A stretch of 64,000 nucleotides of DNA from positions 62,001 through 126,000 of the forward strand of contig SVNA01000002.1 of NCBI GenBank assembly GCA_015067145.1, given 5' to 3'. The stretch is from Oscillospiraceae bacterium (GTDB lineage: Bacteria > Bacillota > Clostridia > Oscillospirales > Ruminococcaceae). The notes below the pieces were generated by a model that saw only the letters and a list, made by a program, of their open reading frames with translations, was not told where the DNA came from and did no database searches. The first letter of the stretch is position 1; each line of letters opens with the position of its first letter. This document shows, piece by piece, positions 32,524-40,919 of this stretch. The position numbers were made by a program, and so were the translations under genes.

Positions 32524-33858
32524 TTACCGGAATTTCTTCCATTCTTTTTCGATATATTTTGACAGGCCCTTGTAGTACTTTTCATCGTAAGGAACAAAAA
32601 GATATGCTTCGTTTTTGTATTCCGCACAGTTGTACTTTTCGGTGCCCAGCACCTTTTCGGCATATTCGTCCACACAGTTTGGATAACCCACATTGCCGAA
32701 AACGTAGAATTTGTTTACAAACCGCTGTGCCTCCTTTTTGAAGTGATAGCTACGCAGGCGTCCGTTGAATGCAGGGTGTGTCGCTATAACTTTACGCAGG
32801 TCTACTGTGATGTCGGCTGCAAAACGGTCTATGCCCGGTGCTGCCTCTTTCAGCTTTTCACTGAGCAAATTTTTCTCTGCCGCCCAACGCAGAAATACCG
32901 CAAGGTGATTGTATCCGCTGTATTCGGGAGCCGAAAGCTGCATATTTTTTATCTTGTTTTCGTGGCCTGCACCGTTGTCCAGCATTCTGCCCCAGTAGAC
33001 ACCTTTTCGTTTGTTGTCGGTGTCTATTGCAACTGTGCAGTTTTCTGCAAGGTAGGCAATGTTTTTATCGGTGAGGCAGACCATAACATGGCCTGTATCG
33101 TAGTCCCCCGCAGGCATAACATTTTCCTTGAAGACTTCGTATGGCACATCGTTGTCGTCAGGCAGGTGCACATAGTAACCCTTGAGCTTTTCGATAGGAC
33201 CGTTGAGGGATGCCGGCACCCTTGGCAGAACGGTCATAACACCCTCGCGGATAAAAAACAGGCCAAAGACCGTGCCGTCCTTCATCTGATAGTATTTTGC
33301 GTTGGAGTAAGAAACCTCCATGCTCTGCAGACGGTGAAGCAGCTTTTCAAAGCCCTCCAGTGTGCCGCCCATCTCCTCCAGCTCTGCCACACCAAAGGTG
33401 ACTGGATTGGCGGCACCAAAAAGAATTATGCTGCGGTGGGTTCCTTCCCGTATCTGATTTTCCACCATTCTGATTGCATTTTCGCTGGCAGCAAGATTTT
33501 CCTCTATCTTCTTCTGGATATGTTCAAAGGGCACAATCTCATCGTCGCAGACAAAGCTGTCGGTGCCGAATTTTTCGCACAGCTTTTTTGCAAGAGAATA
33601 AGCAGTGCGGATATCGGTTTCTGTGTTAGGCAGCGGCATCCGCATAACCACTGTTCCGTCCTCCTCCACCCACGCCTCAAAGCCGCGGCCTATAGAGGAT
33701 GGGCTGTACATAACGGTGTACCGGCCGATGTCACCATAAACCAGGCAGTAGTCGTTGTCCATTGCACCGTAGCTTAAATTTTCCAGTGCGGCAATCTGCG
33801 GGATTGTTATCTCCTGTATATTGTCCTGTCGCTGCTTTATCTCAAAATTAACTGCCAT
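32524..33858 (-). CDS. Protein of unknown function (possibly DUF4299-like)
   Basis: The 444-residue protein is soluble, without signal or membrane segments. A central part (about 120-150) may form a coiled coil (EHIQKKIEENLAASENAIRM). The stretch SPSSIGRGFEAWVEEDG followed by MRMPLPNTETDI recalls DUF4299 proteins, but I cannot confirm this. No catalytic motif was recognised. It has a good ribosome site (AAGGAGG) and precedes the thioesterase gene on the same strand, 27 bases away. Confidence 0.75.
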   Translation of the reverse strand: MAVNFEIKQRQDNIQEITIPQIAALENLSYGAMDNDYCLVYGDIGRYTVMYSPSSIGRGFEAWVEEDGTVVMRMPLPNTETDIRTAYSLAKKLCEKFGTDSFVCDDEIVPFEHIQKKIEENLAASENAIRMVENQIREGTHRSIILFGAANPVTFGVAELEEMGGTLEGFEKLLHRLQSMEVSYSNAKYYQMKDGTVFGLFFIREGVMTVLPRVPASLNGPIEKLKGYYVHLPDDNDVPYEVFKENVMPAGDYDTGHVMVCLTDKNIAYLAENCTVAIDTDNKRKGVYWGRMLDNGAGHENKIKNMQLSAPEYSGYNHLAVFLRWAAEKNLLSEKLKEAAPGIDRFAADITVDLRKVIATHPAFNGRLRSYHFKKEAQRFVNKFYVFGNVGYPNCVDEYAEKVLGTEKYNCAEYKNEAYLFVPYDEKYYKGLSKYIEKEWKKFR

Positions 33859-33938
33859 AAGCCCTCCTTTTCCGTTATATTTTCGCCCGTATACAACATT
33901 TTGTATGTTTTTGTATTGTGTCGCAGCCTTTGCTGCTG

Positions 33939-35186
33939 TTATCCGATTTTTATTATAACCTCTCGGTATTCATCGTTAAAGTATGTTTTGCCCCCTGTAT
34001 AGGTTATGGTTTCTTCCATATAGAAGGCCACATCCTGTCCGTCCCATTCTGGTACAGAGTGGGTGATGTTAAGCTCCAGTGCGTAGCAGGTATCATCATG
34101 GAGTGTCAGCTCCCCTGTCAGCGGCACAAAGCCCTGATTGTCGTACATACCGATGCAAGGTCCCGCTGCATGACCGTAAAAGCCGATTGGATGGGTATAG
34201 AGCATCGGGCGGATGCCCTCTGCTTTTGCCTGTTCCACAGATGCAAAAAAGATTTCGTTGCCTGTTCTGCCTGTCACAAAGTTTTCCCTCACTATATCCT
34301 GAAAACGGTTGCCCAGTTTTACACCCTGCAGGATACCCTGTGGGATTTCGGTTTCTCCGTCCCTGAGGATATATCCAAGTCGCTGGCTGTCGGTGTGCAG
34401 ACCCATATATTCAATACCCCAGTCGGTGTGGATGATATCACCTTTCTCGATGACGGTGTCGCTCATACGCAGGCCATCACAGCCTTTACGCTGGACATCC
34501 ACATCGGGAGCAAACCAGGCATTGAGGCCCATGTCGTTTATCCGCTGCATAATGTAGTATTCCACATCTGTGGTTGTGGTGACACCAGGGGTGATAACAT
34601 CAAGGCTGTAGGTTTCCCGCAGAATGTCCGCCGCAATGCGGTAAAGGTGGGGATAAAGCTGTATTTCCTTTTCTGTTCTTGTTTCCAGCCAGCGGATTGC
34701 CATTCTGTCGTCAGCAACCAGTCTGTCGCCCAGTCTTTCGTACAGGTTGTCCCACACAGATTTGCTCATACCGTCGGCCTGTGCGGTGACCTGTGAGATG
34801 TTGACTGCAATTTTTTCGGGATTTCTTGCCAGAATCTCTCTTGCGATAACATCGTACTGATTTTCCTTTGTTGTATACCCATCGGTGTAGTAAGGTGCAA
34901 GACGGGGATTTGGCCGCGAGAGGTTTAGTGCCTCGTATCTGCCGTTTTTGTCTATGGAAAAGACAAAACAGCTGAGACGGGAGGCATATTTGACAAGGCT
35001 TGGTGTGAGGGTTTTAAAAAGCGGATCTTCGTTGTTCTCCCTGCAGATTACCATCCACATATCCACGCCGCACTCCCTGAGCAGTTTTGGCATAAGGTTT
35101 TCCAGACGGTCTTTAAGAATTTCGTCGCATATTCTGTGCTGTTCCCGTACAGTGTATATATCCTTTTCCTTGTTGAGCAGTTCCAT
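33939..35186 (-). CDS. M24 family metallopeptidase (Xaa-Pro aminopeptidase-like)
   Basis: The 415-residue protein has an N-terminal creatinase-like domain (about 1-160) and a pita-bread domain. Metal ligands can be placed: the two Asp in IIHTDWGIEYMGLHTDSQR, His in YTHPIGFYGH, Glu in ALELNI and Glu in MEETITYTGG. The family removes N-terminal residues, often before proline, using two metal ions. The Asp-to-Asp spacing and HAAGP differ from classic PepP, so the substrate is uncertain. It is the first minus-strand gene of this stretch, with GGGAGG upstream of its ATG. Confidence 0.88.
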   Translation of the reverse strand: MELLNKEKDIYTVREQHRICDEILKDRLENLMPKLLRECGVDMWMVICRENNEDPLFKTLTPSLVKYASRLSCFVFSIDKNGRYEALNLSRPNPRLAPYYTDGYTTKENQYDVIAREILARNPEKIAVNISQVTAQADGMSKSVWDNLYERLGDRLVADDRMAIRWLETRTEKEIQLYPHLYRIAADILRETYSLDVITPGVTTTTDVEYYIMQRINDMGLNAWFAPDVDVQRKGCDGLRMSDTVIEKGDIIHTDWGIEYMGLHTDSQRLGYILRDGETEIPQGILQGVKLGNRFQDIVRENFVTGRTGNEIFFASVEQAKAEGIRPMLYTHPIGFYGHAAGPCIGMYDNQGFVPLTGELTLHDDTCYALELNITHSVPEWDGQDVAFYMEETITYTGGKTYFNDEYREVIIKIG

Positions 35187-35301
35187 AGCTTACCTCCCTG
35201 GCTTTTTTAATATTGTAGAATTATATTGCCACAAAGTCAATGACGGCAGTGTATCATGGGCATAGTTTCAGGAACACATATTTTCGTCTGCGAAATGCAG
35301 T

Positions 35302-35519
35302 GGCGAACACAGTTCGCCTTTATATGTACTTTTTACACCAAAAGTACCAAAAGTGGTGCTGATTGCGATGCAGCACCCCACGCCAAGATGTACGCGTCTC
35401 GCTACCTGCCTTATCATGCCGCACAATGCGGCACAGGCGGCAGTACGACCGCCCTGCTTAAAAAGCAGGCCGACCTTTGACGCGGCCGCAGATTGTTATT
35501 TGGGGATGCTCCGCTCCCC
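35302..35519 (+). repeat. Dispersed hairpin element, copy D
   Basis: GGCGAAC/GTTCGCC, then GTACTTTT-N6-AAAAGTAC, then the core hairpin GGTGCTG-attgcgatg-CAGCACC (35355-35377) and CCCACG. The later part has TGCCGC/GCGGCA and CCTGCTT/AAGCAGG hairpins and ends GGGGA/TCCCC. In the core, two pairs differ from copies A-C on both sides at once (C-G to G-C and C-G to U-A), so pairing is kept. It occupies the gap between 35187 and 35659, which otherwise shows nothing. Confidence 0.8.
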
Positions 35520-35659
35520 AACCCCCTTGGAAACATCTGTATAACGATGTGCCTGAAACTATAAAAAAGAAAACACCATCTGTGCATAGCTGCTCAGACA
35601 GTGTTTATAAATACATGCTGTGAAGAATTTCGTTTCTTCCCGACAGAACAGAGAACCCG

Positions 35660-35890
35660 TTATTCCCCTCTGCCAAAGTTTACAACCTTGCCCTCATTCC
35701 AGGCGTTTACACTGCCTGCTTCGGCAGCTTTGCGGCTTTTTTCGTCCTTGTATTCCATATGTGGTGTCTGGGCGCCACAGTCTGCACATTCCACATAGCA
35801 GCACCATCCTCCAACGTGTTCCAGCCAGGCGGGGCCGCCGCAGTATGGGCAGTCCTGCAGATCAAACAGTTCAATATCCTTAAAATCCAT
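35660..35890 (-). CDS. Lar-like small zinc-ribbon protein
   Basis: The 76-residue protein has two Cys pairs, CPYCGG and CADCG, separated by an aromatic-rich stretch, and ends with the EAGSVNAWNEGK helix. This CPxCGG...CxxCG...A..WN order is typical of the Lar (restriction alleviation) family, phage and prophage proteins that weaken type I restriction. A type II restriction-modification pair begins 430 bases away, so the location may not be accidental. The family call is by pattern only; other zinc ribbons look similar. AAGGAG lies before the ATG. Confidence 0.7.
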   Translation of the reverse strand: MDFKDIELFDLQDCPYCGGPAWLEHVGGWCCYVECADCGAQTPHMEYKDEKSRKAAEAGSVNAWNEGKVVNFGRGE

Positions 35891-36320
35891 AATTTTCTCC
35901 TTTATGCAAAAGCCGTGTTAACACGGCTGCTTTTATCTTTTTTATATTGTACATTTATTAATGTGTATTAGTCAAACAAAAAACGGCCATGAGCCATCAA
36001 TTCATTATATTATTGCTTTTAACTGTAGACCTTTCCCGCGGTATTTTATATAATATAGGCAAATACAAGCGGTGCGAAATTATAAATACATAATTTTTGC
36101 TGCGGTGTTGGCACAGGCATACCGGGCTTGCTTTTTTTGCTGTTTAATGCCCCTCAGCCGATGTAAAGCTTTTTTACATAGCTTTTGCCAAAAGTGTGCC
36201 GGTAAAGTTAAAGAAAAAATTTTACCCATCCACCTGTTGATGGCAGACAGAAATGCTGTGACAGTAAACATTATGGCCGCCACAGGCAATTTTATAATAG
36301 AATTTTAAAGGAGTATTCAA
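35891..36320. other. AT-rich gap before the restriction endonuclease gene
   Basis: No convincing gene is seen. A TATAAT at about 36292 with a weak TTATGG 16 bases upstream may be the endonuclease promoter. Two open frames here (36072-36308 plus, 36080-36289 minus) lack ribosome sites and overlap each other. No inverted repeat resembling a controller-protein site was recognised. Confidence 0.4.
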
Positions 36321-37124
36321 ATGAGTACATGGCAGGAATTTGAATTTGTTTGCTGCAATTATCTGAACTGCAGATACGGAGATTTTGCAAGATTTGAAAA
36401 CAAAGGCGGCTCCGATTCCACCGTTGCCGATATCAAAGCCACCCTTAACAATGGCGATTCTTTTTATATTGAAGTAAAAGAGCCGTTAGCACAGTCCGGC
36501 CAGTTTGTGCTGCTTGCGGACAAAACCAATTCTGTATTCACCTTTTCTCCGGGAAACAAATCCGAAATAACTTCCGAGGTTTCTTTGATTATTGACCATA
36601 TGAATAACGATTTTGACAGGTACAGCAATGCGGGTACTGCCGGGCAAAGAATAGATATTGATCAGGAAGTTTTTGGCCGCTGGATAATGAACAGCTATAT
36701 CAGTAAAGGTGTCAGATATTTTATAACCAAAGGAAGAGATTTTATAATTTTTCCTGTTGAAAAGTTCACAGACTATTTTGATATCGCCTGCGTTTACAGA
36801 ACAAAGAAGAGCGGTTCGAGCGAGCCTGCTGCCAAAGATTATCAAAACATTATAAAAATCATTTCCAACAAATGTCCTCATGCGGAAATTCATGTGGATA
36901 ACAGCACAGGCAAAAGCCGTTTATATGTTTATAATGCAGATAACCTTAGCGGCAAATCTTACAGCATAGGCAATTATACCTATTTGCTGAAAGCTGTAAG
37001 GAAAAATATTTTGGAAATCAGAAGACTGTCAAACACATATAACATGAATGTTATATTTAACATTTCTTTGAAAAAAGCACAGAATGCTGAAGATTTAAAC
37101 ACTTTCATATCCGATATCAGATAA
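36321..37124 (+). CDS. Putative type II restriction endonuclease (PD-(D/E)xK)
   Basis: The 267-residue protein is not recognised by overall similarity, but it has a nuclease-like motif near the N-terminus: ENKGGSDSTVADIKA followed by FYIEVKE. The Asp, Glu and Lys fit D-X(n)-ExK. It lies convergent to a cytosine-5 methyltransferase gene with a shared terminator between them, the usual arrangement of a restriction-modification pair. The coding sequence is visibly richer in A and T than its neighbours, which suggests transfer. The recognition site cannot be deduced. AAAGGAG lies seven bases before the ATG. Confidence 0.7.
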   Translation: MSTWQEFEFVCCNYLNCRYGDFARFENKGGSDSTVADIKATLNNGDSFYIEVKEPLAQSGQFVLLADKTNSVFTFSPGNKSEITSEVSLIIDHMNNDFDRYSNAGTAGQRIDIDQEVFGRWIMNSYISKGVRYFITKGRDFIIFPVEKFTDYFDIACVYRTKKSGSSEPAAKDYQNIIKIISNKCPHAEIHVDNSTGKSRLYVYNADNLSGKSYSIGNYTYLLKAVRKNILEIRRLSNTYNMNVIFNISLKKAQNAEDLNTFISDIR

Positions 37125-37128
37125 ATAT

Positions 37129-37155
37129 AAAAAGGGTGGCCCAGCCACCCTTTTT
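37129..37155. terminator. Bidirectional terminator of the restriction-modification pair
   Basis: AAAAAGGGTGGC and GCCACCCTTTTT form a perfect 12-bp stem with loop CCA. A-tracts and T-tracts on both sides serve both strands. Confidence 0.92.
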
Positions 37156-37192
37156 CTTTGTTAAGTAATTCACCGCCATATACGACGGACTG

Positions 37193-38167
37193 CTATTTTC
37201 CCAGTGCAACTGCAATTTCGCCAATAATATACTGCAGCACATCTATTGCAACAGAATTGCCAAACTGTTTATAAGCCTGGTTTCTATTGTCTGTTATCTT
37301 ATATGTATCAGGAAACCCCATTAATCTTGCACATTCTCTTGGATGCAGTCTTCTTGGGCGGCCGTTAATCCAATAACCGCCTGTGCGTGCAAACACACCG
37401 CCACCATTTGCCGACAGTGTAATTGCAATGCCCTTAACACTGTATATTCTTTCGCCCTGACCGCCTTTATTGACAATCCCCAGCCTGATAGGTTTATCGC
37501 TGTAAAAACTGTCTTCTCCGGTGATAACCATATCTTTTCTGTCAACATACAGGTCCCTGACCAGGTCTTCGTCTGTCAATAAAAAATCTTCTACATGTTT
37601 AGTCAATTCAAAGGGTTCCGGAAATGAGAAACCGGTAATATTCAAGTCGTTCCGAAAACATACCATATAAATTCTTTCTCTTTTTTGTGGTATGCCATAA
37701 TCAACAGCGTTCAATATCTTTGCATGGAAGGAATAACCTAATTCTTCCATTGTGCTTTTAACAACCGCCAGCGTTCTGCCGTTATCGTGTGATGCAAAGT
37801 TTTTTACATTTTCCATAAAAACAACTTTTGGTTTTTTGCACTTCACTATGCGGGCAACGTCAAAAAACAACGTACCTCTGCTATCTTCAAAGCCTCGCTG
37901 TTTTCCGCTTATCGAGAAAGCCTGACAAGGAAACCCTGCACACAAAATGTCGTGATCCGGAATGCTGTTTTCGTCAACCTGGGTTATATCTCCCTGGGGA
38001 ACATCTCCAAAATTATCATTGTATACTTCCTGTGCAAACCTGTCCCACTCATTAGAGTAAACGCATTTGGCACCATATGATTGTAACGCTAATCTGAACC
38101 CGCCTAACCCCGCAAACAAGTCTATAAAAGTCATGTCTTCAAGTAAAGGCTTAATATTCTGTAACAT
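37193..38167 (-). CDS. DNA (cytosine-5) methyltransferase
   Basis: The 324-residue enzyme has the ordered motifs of C5 methyltransferases: I FIDLFAGLGGFRLAL (S-adenosylmethionine), IV AGFPCQAFS with the catalytic Cys, VI ENVKNF, VIII QKRERIYMVCF, IX RRLHPRECARLMGFP and X QFGNSVAIDV. The target recognition region lies between about 185 and 270. It should protect host DNA from the endonuclease encoded by the convergent gene. The length is typical. The ATG at 38167 follows AAAGGTG; a start 11 codons later is possible. Confidence 0.95.
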   Translation of the reverse strand: MLQNIKPLLEDMTFIDLFAGLGGFRLALQSYGAKCVYSNEWDRFAQEVYNDNFGDVPQGDITQVDENSIPDHDILCAGFPCQAFSISGKQRGFEDSRGTLFFDVARIVKCKKPKVVFMENVKNFASHDNGRTLAVVKSTMEELGYSFHAKILNAVDYGIPQKRERIYMVCFRNDLNITGFSFPEPFELTKHVEDFLLTDEDLVRDLYVDRKDMVITGEDSFYSDKPIRLGIVNKGGQGERIYSVKGIAITLSANGGGVFARTGGYWINGRPRRLHPRECARLMGFPDTYKITDNRNQAYKQFGNSVAIDVLQYIIGEIAVALGK

Positions 38168-38198
38168 TTTACAGCACCTTTGGTTAAAATGTGTTTTA

Positions 38199-39710
38199 TT
38201 ACTTATCCAGTGGTTTCATTGTCGGGAAGAGCAATACGTCTCTGATGGAGCTGGAGTCTGTGAGAAGCATTACAAGTCTGTCAAGGCCGAAACCAAGGCC
38301 GCCTGTTGGTGCAAGACCGTATTCGAGGGCTGTTACGTAGTCGTAGTCAACCTGTGCTTTTGTGTTTGGTTCGAGAGCTCGGCGGTCTGCAACCTGTTTT
38401 TCGAAACGTGCACGCTGGTCGATTGGGTCGTTGAGCTCGCTGAATGCGTTGCCGAACTCTGTTGCGTTGATGAAGTATTCAAAACGTTCTGTGAATGTCG
38501 GGTCTTCCGGTTTGCGTTTTGCAAGCGGGGAGATTTCTACAGGGTAGTCGTAGATGAATGTTGGCTGGATGAGCTTGTCTTCCACGAATGCATCAAAGAA
38601 TTCTGCAAGGATTGCACCTTTGCTTGGTACTTCAGGCAGTTCTACATGGTGTTCCTTTGCAACTGCAATTGCTTCTTCGTCTGTTGCAATCTGGTCAAAG
38701 TCCACGCCGCTGTATTTTTTAACAGCTTCCTTCATTGTCATTCTTTCCCAGTTGCCAAGGTTGATTGTGTGGCCCTGATATGGGATTTCCAGTGTGCCGC
38801 AAACTTTGCTTGCAACTGTTTTCATCATATCTTCAACAAGGTCCATCATGCCGTAGTAGTCTGTGTATGCCTGATAAAGCTCGATGGATGTGAATTCAGG
38901 GTTGTGTTTTGTGTCCATACCTTCGTTGCGGAAGATACGGCCAACTTCGTACACCTTGTCAAAGCCGCCAACGATGAGACGTTTGAGGTAGAGCTCTGTT
39001 TCGATACGGAGAACCATATCCATATCAAGTGTGTTGTGGTGTGTGTAGAACGGACGTGCGGATGCACCAATTTCGATTGGGTTGAGGATTGGTGTGTCAA
39101 CTTCAAGGAAGCCGCGGTTATCCAGAAATTCTCTGAGTGTGCGGAGAATAAGGCTGCGTTTCACAAATGTTTCTTTAACTTCCGGATTCACGATAAGGTC
39201 AAGTTCTCTCTGACGGTAGCGTGTATCCTGGTCTTTGAGGCCGTGGAATTTTTCTGGCAGTGGAAGCAGGGATTTGGAGAGAAGTTCGATTGCTTTTACA
39301 CGGATGGAAACTTCGCCGTGTTTTGTGCGGAAAACTTCGCCTGTTACACCAGCGATGTCGCCGATGTCCCATGTGCAAACTTCTTTGAAGTAATCAGGGC
39401 CCAGAGCGTCCTGACGGAGATAGAGCTGGATTTTGCCGCTGTTGTCTCTCAAATCCATAAATGCAGCTTTGCCCATAACACGTTTGGACATGATACGACC
39501 TGCAAGGCTTACTGTTTTTACCTCTTCTGCTTCGTCGTCAAAGCTGTCTACTTCTGTTTTGGCATAGCTTGTAACATTGAACTTTGTCTTTGCAAAAGGG
39601 TCCTGACCTTTGTCCTGCAATGCCTTGAGCTTGTCGCGGCGAATCTGCAGAATTTCGCTTAAAGAAACTTCGTTTTCAACTGTTTCAATGTTTGGATTTT
39701 TCTGTTCCAT
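38199..39710 (-). CDS. lysS: Lysyl-tRNA synthetase, class II
   Basis: The 503-residue enzyme has an N-terminal OB-fold anticodon domain (about 55-160) and a class II catalytic domain. Motif 2 (FRNEGMDTKHNPEFTSIE) and motif 3 (GLAPTGGLGFGLDRLVML) are intact, as are RRDKLKAL near the start and the MSKRVMGKAAF stretch of the OB fold. It charges tRNA-Lys in the cytoplasm. It lies downstream of greA, as in many Firmicutes, but a terminator and a promoter stand between them. The ATG follows AAGGAG. Confidence 0.97.
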   Translation of the reverse strand: MEQKNPNIETVENEVSLSEILQIRRDKLKALQDKGQDPFAKTKFNVTSYAKTEVDSFDDEAEEVKTVSLAGRIMSKRVMGKAAFMDLRDNSGKIQLYLRQDALGPDYFKEVCTWDIGDIAGVTGEVFRTKHGEVSIRVKAIELLSKSLLPLPEKFHGLKDQDTRYRQRELDLIVNPEVKETFVKRSLILRTLREFLDNRGFLEVDTPILNPIEIGASARPFYTHHNTLDMDMVLRIETELYLKRLIVGGFDKVYEVGRIFRNEGMDTKHNPEFTSIELYQAYTDYYGMMDLVEDMMKTVASKVCGTLEIPYQGHTINLGNWERMTMKEAVKKYSGVDFDQIATDEEAIAVAKEHHVELPEVPSKGAILAEFFDAFVEDKLIQPTFIYDYPVEISPLAKRKPEDPTFTERFEYFINATEFGNAFSELNDPIDQRARFEKQVADRRALEPNTKAQVDYDYVTALEYGLAPTGGLGFGLDRLVMLLTDSSSIRDVLLFPTMKPLDK

Positions 39711-39812
39711 TTTGTTCTCCTTGTAAAGTTATATTAAAAATAATATTTTAAACTGATTTTGATGTATAACGGTTTAGATTGCCCCAAGGACACACTATTC
39801 CATTATTTGAAT

Positions 39813-39841
39813 ATTATATCATAAAATAAACAGCTGCACAA
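39813..39841 (-). promoter_or_regulatory. Sigma-A promoter of lysS
   Basis: TTGTGC and TATAAT on the minus strand are separated by 17 bases. The leader is about 95 bases and contains no recognisable T-box. Confidence 0.65.
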
Positions 39842-39857
39842 TATTATATAACAACAA

Positions 39858-39882
39858 AAAAAGAGGCAGAACGCCTCTTTTT
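39858..39882. terminator. Terminator after greA
   Basis: AAAAAGAGGC and GCCTCTTTTT form a ten-bp perfect stem with loop AGAAC. On the minus strand it lies 48 bases after the greA stop codon. Confidence 0.88.
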
Positions 39883-39929
39883 AATGTAAATAATGGTAAA
39901 AAGCTGCTGCGGGCTTTTGCCCTGCACAA

Positions 39930-40400
39930 TTAAGCAACTTCCTTGATTGTCAGCTTCATTGTAGCACCTGTTGGGAGAGCAACTTCCACTGTATCGCCTG
40001 CTTTATGGCCGATGAGAGCTGCACCGATTGGGCTGTCGATGCTGATTTTGTTGTTGAACGGGTCAAACTCTGTTGCACCAACGATATCGTATTCTTCTTC
40101 GAAATCGTCTTCGTCCACAACAACAACGTGGGAACCAACGTTGATGCCGTGTGCCTGCATTTCTTCTTTATTTACGATTTTTGCGTGTTTGAGTGTGTAT
40201 TCAAGTTCGTTGATTTTCTGTTCAACAAGACCCTGTTCGTTTTTAGCTTCGTCGTATTCGCTGTTTTCGGAAAGGTCACCAAAGCCGCGTGCAACTTTGA
40301 TTTTTTCTGCGATTTCTGCTCTTTTTTCTGTCTTGAGGTATTCAAGTTCCTTTACAAGGTCGTCATAGCCTGCCTGGGTCAATAAAATTTCTTTACTCAA
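39930..40400 (-). CDS. greA: Transcription elongation factor GreA
   Basis: The 156-residue protein has the two GreA domains: an N-terminal coiled coil (about 1-75) with the tip motif GDLSENSEYDEAK, whose acidic residues hold the catalytic magnesium in backtracked RNA polymerase, and a C-terminal FKBP-like domain (about 85-156). The start is a TTG at 40400, with AAAGGAG nine bases upstream; this gives the usual length. An upstream ATG in frame would add 19 residues that are not conserved in the family. Confidence 0.95.
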   Translation of the reverse strand: MSKEILLTQAGYDDLVKELEYLKTEKRAEIAEKIKVARGFGDLSENSEYDEAKNEQGLVEQKINELEYTLKHAKIVNKEEMQAHGINVGSHVVVVDEDDFEEEYDIVGATEFDPFNNKISIDSPIGAALIGHKAGDTVEVALPTGATMKLTIKEVA

Positions 40401-40481
40401 TTTTAAAATCTCCTTTTCATAACAGCAGTGCGGATTTTCACAAATGGGCACGGCCATCTTTGCTTTTTTAAAGCTCTACAT

Positions 40482-40510
40482 AGTATATAGACAAAAGAAT
40501 AAAAAGTCAA
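40482..40510 (-). promoter_or_regulatory. Sigma-A promoter of greA
   Basis: TTGACT and TATACT on the minus strand are separated by 17 bases, about 80 bases before the TTG start. Confidence 0.75.
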
Positions 40511-40620
40511 TAACTTTTGTTGATTTTTCCAATAAATATCAAGGAAAATCCGCATTTTCAAACCGTCTGACAGTTAATTATATGCGGAAAAATCAAGATT
40601 ATGCCAGGAGGGGTGTTTTT

Positions 40621-40707
40621 ATGGCAAAGCACCCTTTGGCGGCAAAGGTGCGAATGGACGCAAAAGGCAGTTTGTGCCACCCTCATGGACAGTGTGGCAA
40701 TGGGTAA
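40621..40707 (+). CDS. Possible 28-residue peptide
   Basis: An ATG at 40621 is preceded by AGGAGGGG at seven bases, one of the strongest ribosome sites in the window. The peptide has a basic, hydrophobic start (MAKHPLAAKVRM) and a short end with two Cys and two His (CHPHGQC). The surrounding 40632-40830 region is rich in inverted repeats, such as CCTTTG/CAAAGG and GCGAG/CTCGC, and includes ACGATGCAGCGG, also found in the core of the dispersed hairpin elements. It could therefore be a chance reading frame in a structured repeat. The remaining bases up to 40919 hold nothing recognised. Confidence 0.3.
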   Translation: MAKHPLAAKVRMDAKGSLCHPHGQCGNG

Positions 40708-40919
40708 CACGAAGAAGATCTTCGCACAGGGAGTGCAACTGCGAGAAAGCCGAGTGCAGCACTACTTTGTGTAATGCAAGCGAGGGTGACGATGCAGCGG
40801 TGCTCGCTGTGTAGAAAAGCAATTTGTGGAACCCGTTATTATACTGTCCCCTATACAGCAAAAAAGACCCACAATATGTGAGCCTTCTTTGCCGGTTAAA
40901 AGTAAAAGGGAGTTGTATT

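Noticed and set aside
36072..36308. Small open frames on both strands before the endonuclease gene
   Set aside because: They overlap each other, lack ribosome sites and have no recognisable similarity.
38067..39662. Long open frame opposite lysS (531 codons)
   Set aside because: It is antisense to a clearly conserved gene, rich in Cys and Phe, and has no domain; a mirror effect of codon bias.
39711..39812. Possible T-box before lysS
   Set aside because: The leader is only about 95 bases and shows neither the conserved T-box sequence nor an antiterminator.
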